NCBI RefSeq assembly: GCF_027409185.1
Contig: NC_084469.1
Span: forward strand, 101,929,835 to 101,993,834
DNA from: Cynocephalus volans
Lineage: Eukaryota > Chordata > Mammalia > Dermoptera > Cynocephalidae
Reading direction: 5' to 3'
DNA: 64,000 bases
The notes beneath the pieces are model-generated. The model ran no database searches. It saw only the letters and a list, made by a program, of their open reading frames with translations, and was not told the origin of the DNA. The translations under genes were made by a program, and so were the position numbers. Positions 57,021 to 64,000 of the stretch are shown here, in pieces. Each line of letters starts with the position of its first letter. The stretch's first letter is position 1.

Positions 57021-57474
57021 TGAGAGCAGACAGGCTGCTCTCCAGAGGAATCTAGCTCACTTCTGTTTGCTGCTGGCTTCAGAGGAGGATGAAGGAAATG
57101 GTTAATGGACATCTGTGGTCAGCACCCAAGGATGTGTTCACTTGGTGAATCGCATACGAGTAAACAACCAAGAAATATCAAGGATTGCAAACAATCCTTG
57201 AGAATGTTTGAAGCTGTGAGAACACTTTCTTGGGATGTTCCCAGGGGGCGCATTATAGATAACCACGTGTTTGAGAAGAGAGGTAATGGCCTTCTGCTCT
57301 TGAGAAAAATAAAACAGAATTTATGCATTAATGCTTCTCTCGCATGCACAAGCTTGCTAAATGTAATAAAAGCTGTAACAGCCGTTGGGTCGGGGCTACT
57401 CGCCTGACCCCCGCTCTTCACCTGCATCTCATCTGCTGCGTCTTCCTTCACGTCTCCGATCATTTTAATCTACA
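57021..57474 (+). repeat. Provirus 5' LTR
   Basis: It begins TGAGAGCAGACAGG just after L1 sequence and ends TCTACA two bases before the PBS, giving 454 bp with TG..CA ends. AATAAA occurs at 57308-57313 and 57365-57370; the second is the likelier poly(A) signal, before a GC-richer U5. Confidence 0.75.
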
Positions 57475-57476
57475 TC

Positions 57477-57494
57477 TGGTGCCCACACGTGGGG
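57477..57494 (+). other. tRNA-Lys-type primer binding site
   Basis: TGGTGCCCACACGTGGGG closely matches the PBS complementary to tRNA-Lys used by betaretroviruses, with small changes. Confidence 0.8.
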
Positions 57495-59131
57495 TGCAAA
57501 AGGTAAGACACGGGAATGGATGGGACCGAGGAGGATTTTTTACTGATGGTGAATAGTTACGCCATCTCTTCAGGAAATTTAGAGTTGGGGCATAATGGGG
57601 AATTCCCCGTCAGTGTTAAGTGATTAAATGGCAGTATTGAAATCATTGTTGACTGCTTCAGGATTAAAAATTAAAGAGAAGGTTTTACTTTCATTATTAC
57701 AAAAGATACAGAAACATTGCTATTGGTTTACTCCAGACAATAAGAACGAATTCGATTTAAAAATTTGGAGGCAGGTCAGTAAAGCTTTACGGAGAGCTCA
57801 TCAGGCTGGAGAAGTTATATCGGCAGAGGAATGGGCAGCTTTTAACATGGTGGCTTTAGCCTTGCAACCTTTTCAGTCTGATTCAGATGATAGCAGTCAG
57901 CATCCTCAATCTGATTCAGAAAAGCCACAAAAGAAAATTCTTTTTGCACATATATATGAGACTCCTCCTGAGCCTTCTGCCCCTCCCGTGCCCAATTCAC
58001 AGTCTGATGATCATTATGATTTTTCCGATGATGAGACTGAGATTCCAAAACCTGAATTAGAAATGTCTTATTCAATCTAAATCATATCCACCATTACCTA
58101 AGACCCCTGACGATCCAAAATTGGATGTTTTGGACGATCTTATTCAAAAACTGGAGGTTTGCTTACAGAATGCACAAGCTTTTCTTGTTGTACAGCAGAA
58201 ATCAATCCCTCCATCTGCTTCTGCCCCTGGCATTCCACATCGTATTTTTAAATTTCCAAATTCCCCTCAAATGACAAAGGTTATGTTAGATGCTGATTCA
58301 GGGGCTCCCCAAAAGGCTCTTCCTGACATGCCTCCTAATGGATTTTTAAATTTTCCCATTTTAAGACAGGAAATGCCTCCTAATGGAGAATTTCCTAATG
58401 GATTTTTTCAAGTGCAATATGATCCTGTCAATTTTCAATATTTAAAGATACTTAAGCAGGCTGTTAGTACTTTTGGTATTACCTCCCCTTATGTTACTGG
58501 ACTTTTAATGTCTTTTGCTGAGGACAATTTACTTATCCCAAAAGAGTGGGAAACGCTTGCTCGTACAACTTTAGAATCTCCTCAATACGTACAGTTTAAA
58601 TCATGGTGGCGAGATGAAACAGAAAGGGTGTCTCACCTAAACGCTTATCAGCGTAATGGAGGGCCTGATGTGGAACAACTTGCAGGTACTGGTGCCTGGG
58701 CTGATCTTCAACAACAATGTCAAATGAACCCTGCTGCCCTTGCCCAATTAAAGGCAGTTTGCCTTACGGCTTGGCAGCGGATTCAAGACTCAGGACAATG
58801 CCCCCAAACTTTTGTTAAGATAATGCAAGGTCCTAATGAACCCTATACTGATTTCTTGGCTCGGCTTCATGTTGCCGTCAAAAGAGCAATTAGTAAAGAG
58901 CAAGCTCAAGCTGTTATGCTTGAGACTCTTGCATATGAAAATGCTAATGCAGACTGTAAAAGGCTAATACAACCAATCAAACAATCTGGAGGAGGTATTG
59001 ATCAATTTATAAAGGTGTGTCGAGATGCTGGTTCAGCAACAGTCAATGCCAGCCTTCTTGCTGCTGTCCTCTGTTCTGGGTTACGGGCAGACAGATTAAA
59101 ATGTTATAAATGTGGGAAGATGGGTCATATT

Positions 59132-59306
59132 AAAAAAGACTGTCACGGGCCGGCCCGTGGCTCACTCGGTAGAGTGCGGTGCTGATAACACCAAGGCCAC
59201 GGGTTCGGATCCTATATAGGGATGGCCGGTTGCTCACTGGCTGAGTGTGGTGCTGACAACACCAAGCCAAGGGTTGAGATCCCCTTACCGGTCATCTTTT
59301 TTAAAA

Positions 59307-59338
<32 letters not shown>

Positions 59339-59352
59339 AAAAAAGACTGTCA
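59132..59352 (+). mobile_element. CYN SINE dimer 1 in gag
   Basis: Two tRNA-like units (GGGCCGGCCCGTGGCTCACT.., then GATGGCCGGTTGCTCACTGG) ending in a (TAAA)n tail. The target duplicate AAAAAAGACTGTCA lies at 59132-59145 and 59339-59352. Confidence 0.92.
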
Positions 59353-59534
59353 TGGGCCGGCCCGTGGCTCACTCCGGAGAGTGTGGTGCTGATAACACCA
59401 AGGCCATGGGTTCGGATCCCATATAGGGATGGCCGGTTGCTCACTGGCTGAGCGTGGTGCTGACAACACCAAGTCAAGGGTTAAGATCCCCTTACCAGTC
59501 ATCTTTTTTTTAAAAAAAAAAAAAAAGACTGTCA
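59339..59534 (+). mobile_element. CYN SINE dimer 2 at the same target
   Basis: A second full dimer with its own poly-A tail. AAAAAAGACTGTCA recurs at 59521-59534, giving three copies of one target sequence around two SINEs. The two SINEs differ by several substitutions and in tail type. Confidence 0.92.
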
Positions 59535-60604
59535 TAAGGGCAATAATCCTCCTCCAATGGCACCAGCCATACCGCCTGGAGTTTGTAGACGATGTAAAAA
59601 AGGAAAACATTGGACTAACAAATGCCGATCTAAGAAAGACAGAGATGGTAACTTACCGCCCAATTTACCATCGGGAAACAGGCAAGTGGGCCCGGCTCGG
59701 GGCCCCAAGAAAAACAATACGAACTCTTTCAAGTTCCAATATCCAGTGACTCCCACCACTCAGGAAACCAATTTAAAAAGGGAGTATGCGATCTTTTTCG
59801 TGCAATGCCAGGAAGCGCTGCCCTAGATATTCCCTGCATACAGGATTTCCCACTTTCTCCTGAAGATGGCATTAAATTAATTCCTACAAATGTCTACGGC
59901 CCATTACCAAATAATTCAATGGGGTTGTTAATTGGCCGAAGTAGTTTAACTAAACAAGGTGTAACTGTGCATATTGGAGTTATTGATTCTGATTTTACTG
60001 GTCATATACAAATTATGATGTCAGCTAGCTGACCGGTTAATTTTAAAATTGGACAAAAAATTGCTCAATTGTTGCTTTTGCCCTATTTAAAAGGACAAAC
60101 CAGTCCACACCTACGGGACGGTGGATTTGGAAGAACTAATGCTCATGTTTTTTGGCAGCAATTTATTAAGGACCAGAGACTGTAATTGACTGTGTCATTT
60201 AAAGATGGGACTAACTTGCAATGGCTTGTGGATACGAGCGCTGAGGTTTCTATAATTTCTTTACAACATTGGCCCCAAGCATGAAAAGCTCATCCCATTT
60301 CTACCACCTTCATAGGTGTAGGAACCTTATCGAATATTTTACAGAAAGACATACCTATAGAATGTTTTGGTCCTGAAGGACAAAAGGCCGTTCTTCAACC
60401 TTTTTGTGCTAACATCGCTATTACCCTGTGGGGGACGGAACTGTTGCACCAATGGGGCGCTATGATTACTATTCCAGCCATTTTGGAAACAGCTAAAGAG
60501 TTAATGTTTAAGGAAGGTTTTGATCCGTCTAAACCTTCCGTAACACACTTACACCCCAAAGTTTCTGTTAATCGTCAAGGTCTTGACTACACCTCTCCTT
60601 TTTA
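59535..60604 (+). pseudogene. pro: Provirus dUTPase-protease (pro), disrupted
   Basis: The dUTPase domain (about 59805-60032) shows [12 protein letters not shown] and the GVIDSDFTGHI uracil-binding-type motif. A stop at 60030 and another near 60183 follow. The aspartic protease active site reads DTSAE (60231-60245) where active enzymes have DTG. A further stop lies near 60282. The protein would have cleaved the viral polyproteins; this copy cannot. Confidence 0.82.
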
Positions 60605-60639
60605 ATGGGGGTCACTGTGAAGCGCCTCGCTCTGCCCAT

Positions 60640-62480
60640 AAAACGGAAAAAAACTTCACCTATTTGGGTGGATCAGTGACCCCTGACACAAGAAAAATTG
60701 GAGGCACTTAAATTATTAGTGAAAGAACAACTTTCTCTGGGACATATTATAGAAAGTTCCAGTCCTTGGAACTCAACTGTATTTGTTATTAAGAAAAAAT
60801 CTGGTAAATGGAGAATGTTGACTGATTTGAGAAAGATTAATGCTATAATGTTACCAATGGGACCTTTACAACTGGGACTTCCAAATTTAGCTTTACTTCC
60901 TCAACATTGGTCTGTTATTGTTATAGATCTTAAAGATTGTTTTTTCCACATTCCTTTGCAACCAGAGGATAGTGAAAAATTTGCTTTCACAGTCCCTGTT
61001 TTAAATAATGAAAAACCTGCTTCTAGATAGCAATGGACTGTTCTTCCACAAGGAATGATGAACAGTCCCACTATGTGCCAACATTATGTCAATCAGCCTT
61101 TGGAGATTTTACAGGTTCAATTTTCGGATTTGGAAGTTATTCATTATATGGATGATATTTTAATTGCTATGCCTCCAACTTTTTCTTGCCCAGAATTATT
61201 ACAGATTATTCATGCCACACTTCAGGATTTTGGTCTTTTAATTGCGGAGGATAAGATTCAATCACAGCCTCCTTTTTCTTATTTAGGACAAAAGATTACT
61301 GAACAAATCATTATTCCCCAAAAGGTACAAATTCGAAGGGATTCATTGCAGACTTTAAATGATTTTAAGAAGTTATTGGGAAATATAAATTGGCTTCGCC
61401 CTTCATTGGGTATCCCAACATATGCCTTGCATCATTTATTTTCAACACTAGAGGGCGATCCAACCTTGGATCGCCCTCGAGTGTTCTCCCAAGAAGCAGA
61501 ATCTGAGTTACGAAAATTGGAAAATATCCAACAAGCTCAACTGCAAAGAATTGCTGACTATACAAATTTATAACTTGTGATTTTTCACACACTTCATTCA
61601 CCCACCGGTGTGTTACTACAACAAGATATTATTGAATGGCTTTTTCTTCCGCATAAAACTACTAAATCATTGGAAACATATATAGATAAAATTTCTGTTT
61701 TCATTACTAAAGGACGGCTCCATTTTCGTCCATTAACTGGTCAAGATCCTTGTATTATTGTACTGCCTTTGTCTCACAGAGAGATACAACCCTTATCTGC
61801 TTTGAATGTATGGTGGCAATTGGCTGTTAGTGAATTTTTATGAAGTTTTACATCTCATTATCCTTCTCATAAGATGCTCAATTTCTGCAGAGAACGTCTT
61901 GGATCCTTCCTCATTGTGTTACATTTTCTCCTATAACTAATGCAAAAACTTATTTCACAGATGCTAACAATTTTGGCCTGGCAGGATATATGGACACAGT
62001 AAACCATAAAGTCCTTCAAAGTCCTTATACTTTGGTTCAGAAAGCTGAATTATACGCTATATATTTACTTTTAATTGATGTAGGAGATATTCCTTTGAAT
62101 ATTCTTTCAGATTCCCAATATGCTGTCCAAGTGGTACAAACTATAGAAACTGTTACTGTTCCTTCTGATTCTAATGCATTACCCGCTTTATTTCGCTTAC
62201 TGCAGCAAGTTATTCACTCCCGTTCTTCATCTCTTTTTGTTACGCACATTCACGCTCATACCAATTTGCCTGGACCGTTGAGTAAAGGCAATGCACTAAT
62301 CGATACTCTTGTAGGTTCTGTTTTGCAGGCCACTGAGGCTCATTCCCATTTTCTTTGTAATGCTAGCTCTTTGCATCATGATTATCATATTTCATGGACT
62401 CAAGCCCATGCGATAGTACAACAATGCCCCATTATGTCAAAAATTAGATGCAGTTCCTTTATCGGCCGGGGCCAATGACC
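60640..62480 (+). pseudogene. pol: Provirus pol: reverse transcriptase and RNase H, disrupted
   Basis: RT fingers/palm 60698-61030 ([26 protein letters not shown]), a stop at 61028, then the same frame with YMDD intact (61145-61156) and LGQKI to a stop at 61571. The connection region follows in the same frame to 61841. After a frameshift, RNase H residues appear (FTDANN, KAELYAI, LSDSQYA) through 62478. At least three stops and one shift make it inactive. Confidence 0.88.
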
Positions 62481-62960
62481 ATGGGAATGCTCCTTTACAG
62501 CTATGGCAAGTGGATGTTACTATTGTTCCTGAATTTGGTAAACTGAAATATGTTCATATTTCTGTGGATGCTTTTTCAGGTTTTATGTGGGCAACACTGT
62601 TGGCATCTGAGTGTGCTGATGCAGTTATTTCTCATCTCTTGCAGGCCTTTGCTGTCATGGGAATTCCTATATGGTTAAAAACTGACAATGCCCTTTCATA
62701 TTTATATAAAAAATGTCAGTTATTTTTCCAGGCTTATTCTATCAAACATTTTACTGGTATCCCTTGTAATAGTACAGGTCAAGCCGTTGTTGAATGGCAT
62801 AATAGAACACTTAAATCTTTACTACAAAAACAAAAAGGGGGGAGACTATATGGAATCCCCAAGAGGACGAATAGCCCCAGCTCTATTTACTCATAATTTT
62901 TTGAATATAAATGCAGAAAATTCAACACCAGCAGAAAGACAATGCAGACAATTCAACCAC
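62340..62960 (+). pseudogene. pol: Provirus integrase, disrupted
   Basis: The N-terminal zinc region (H..H..C..C, near 62.34-62.45 kb) is followed by a frameshift. The catalytic core then shows all three acidic residues: WQVDVT (about 62505), KTDN (about 62681) and VEWHNRT (about 62790). The C-terminal part (SLWLPAVVNRWSRGYA, about 63010-63050) is in another frame and carries on past the core. Confidence 0.82.
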
Positions 62961-63112
62961 CAATGAACCGCTACAACAACCTATATATTATTATGATACA
63001 CTAAAATCCCTTTGGCTTCCAGCGGTAGTTAACCGTTGGAGCAGAGGTTATGCTTATTTCTCCACAGATACTGAATCCTTTTGGATACTGGGTAAGAGTA
63101 TTAAACTGAGAA

Positions 63113-64000
63113 ATGGCTCAAAAGAGAAAGAAGGAAATTGAAGAGGTTTGGAAAGGCATAGCAGATCTTCAGATTGACCCAAATAGCCAGAAAATGTTTC
63201 GTTATCTGCTACCAAGCACTCAAATGGTGACTATACCAACTTGGGGACAGATAAAGAAATTGACTCAAGAAGCGAATAAGATCACTGAACAACATGGTCA
63301 TGGGAGTAATGCATCGGCAATGTTTTTGGTCATGATGGCTTTGGTGTCCACTCAGGTTGGTTTTGTCACTGCTGATAATCAGACTTATTGGGCCTATATT
63401 ACACATCCTCCCATTAATCGGGCCATTTCTTGGTATGATGCCCCATTGTTAGTGTATACTAATGACTCTAGATGGATGCCTGGACCATATTCCCAGTGAG
63501 GACCTTTAAAGCCTGAAGAGGAAGGGACTAATGTTACAAATTATAAAGTGGGATCGGGGGAGACCTCCTATTTGTATTGGACATGGTGATCACTGTCTTA
63601 AAATTGCACCCCAGGCATGGTTAACTGTTACAAGAAATACTACAAAAAAGGAACAGTTATGACGACTGTTTTTATTAAGTGCCTATAGTTTCCACAATTC
63701 TTCATTTGATCCGAACGCTTCTGTACCCCATATTCCTCCCTGTCAAATACCTATTCTGAATCACTTGCCCCAATGCGCTCCCTGGACTAGTGTAGGGGAG
63801 AAACAGCCCAAGTACTGGTTAATATTTCCTATGGAAATGTCATTGATTGCAGTCCTATTGGCTCCACTCGGACCAAAGGCCCCGCTTCAGATCTAAAGTG
63901 GAATAAACATAATCATACTATAAGTACTACAGGAAATGAGTCTATTGTATGGCAAGGTGGAGGATTTGCACCTCCATTTCCTCATTTACCATATTATCCA
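63113..64000 (+). pseudogene. env: Provirus env, 5' part, disrupted
   Basis: The frame 63113-63499 has a basic start (MAQKRKKE), a hydrophobic segment near residues 67-84 (long signal-peptide type, as in HML/MMTV-like envelopes) and the start of a surface domain with WYDAPLLVYTNDSRWMPGP. A TGA at 63497 ends it, and surface-domain sequence continues in shifted frames to the window end, with N-x-S/T sites. The transmembrane domain is outside the window. Confidence 0.75.

Larger units (their letters stand above)
57595..59700 (+). pseudogene. gag: Provirus gag, disrupted
   Basis: Structural polyprotein gene. The first ATG (57595) encodes MGNS, keeping the myristoylation glycine, but a stop follows at 57625. 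The same frame resumes and runs to a stop at 58078. The frame then shifts by +1 and is open from about 58121 through the capsid region to the first zinc knuckle (CYKCGKMGHIKKDC, ending 59142). Two CYN SINEs (59146-59520) split the nucleocapsid; the second knuckle ([14 protein letters not shown]) lies beyond them near 59.6 kb. A proline-rich stretch with repeated MPPNG-type units (58326-58400) lies before the capsid. Non-functional. Confidence 0.88.
57021..64000 (+). mobile_element. Betaretrovirus-like endogenous provirus, partial
   Basis: In order: 5' LTR, Lys-type PBS, gag, dUTPase/protease, reverse transcriptase/RNase H, integrase and the start of env. The dUTPase placed with protease, two gag zinc knuckles and the Lys-type PBS place it with class II (HERV-K/MMTV-like) elements. 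Many stops, frameshifts and two SINEs make it defective. The 3' LTR lies beyond the window. Confidence 0.9.

Overview
This is a mammalian nuclear window, most likely from a colugo (flying lemur, Dermoptera). The strongest clue is a family of tRNA-Ile-derived SINEs with one or two tRNA-like units and an A-rich tail. Copies lie near 21.5, 32.7, 51.3, 56.6 and 59.2-59.5 kb, and I recognise them as the CYN family known from Cynocephalus/Galeopterus. The species call rests on recognition, not on a search. The three host genes match the neighbourhood of human 19p13.2 (OR7D4, OR7E24, ZNF699), so the locus is probably the orthologous interval.

Layout. 0-4.3 kb: a 5'-truncated, reversed L1 and a 75-bp L1-tail micro-insertion. 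4.8-5.8 kb: an intact OR7D4-like olfactory receptor (+). 7.5-19.6 kb: layered old repeats (L1, L2/MIR, MER5, LTR-like), with a reversed L1 split by a 2.3-kb composite retroelement and by a Tigger-like DNA transposon. 19.9-20.9 kb: an intact OR7E24-like receptor (-). 21-27.8 kb: OR-flanking sequence with a direct and an inverted low-copy repeat, and an unclassified 257-bp retro-insertion. 28.1-33.9 kb: a nearly complete but decayed L1 (-), hit by a CYN SINE. 33.9-38.4 kb: an old L1 (+) split by a second composite element (-) and by a Tigger inside a Tigger. 39.4-41.0 kb: a TPTE/TPTE2-type processed pseudogene. 43.7-54.9 kb: a ZNF699-like KRAB zinc-finger gene on the minus strand, whose five coding exons splice into a 642-residue frame, with a CpG-island promoter near 54.6-55.2 kb. 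57.0-64.0 kb: a betaretrovirus-like endogenous provirus (5' LTR, Lys-type PBS, gag, dUTPase/pro, pol, partial env). It is defective and runs off the window.

How the parts relate. The host genes belong to two tandem-duplicating families, olfactory receptors and KRAB zinc fingers, and each is an independent unit. Everything else is retroelement history. L1 supplied the machinery that moved the CYN SINEs, the TPTE pseudogene and, by inference, the composite elements.

The main new observation is that composite element, present twice (8955-11291 + and 34117-36298 -). It has an L1-like 5' end with a YY1-type site, a 408-nt open frame of identical length in both copies, about 10-12 tandem units of roughly 80 bp, a short piece of L1 ORF2 endonuclease sequence and an L1 3' tail, with target-site duplications. 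It is organised like the hominoid SVA/LAVA elements but is built from different parts.
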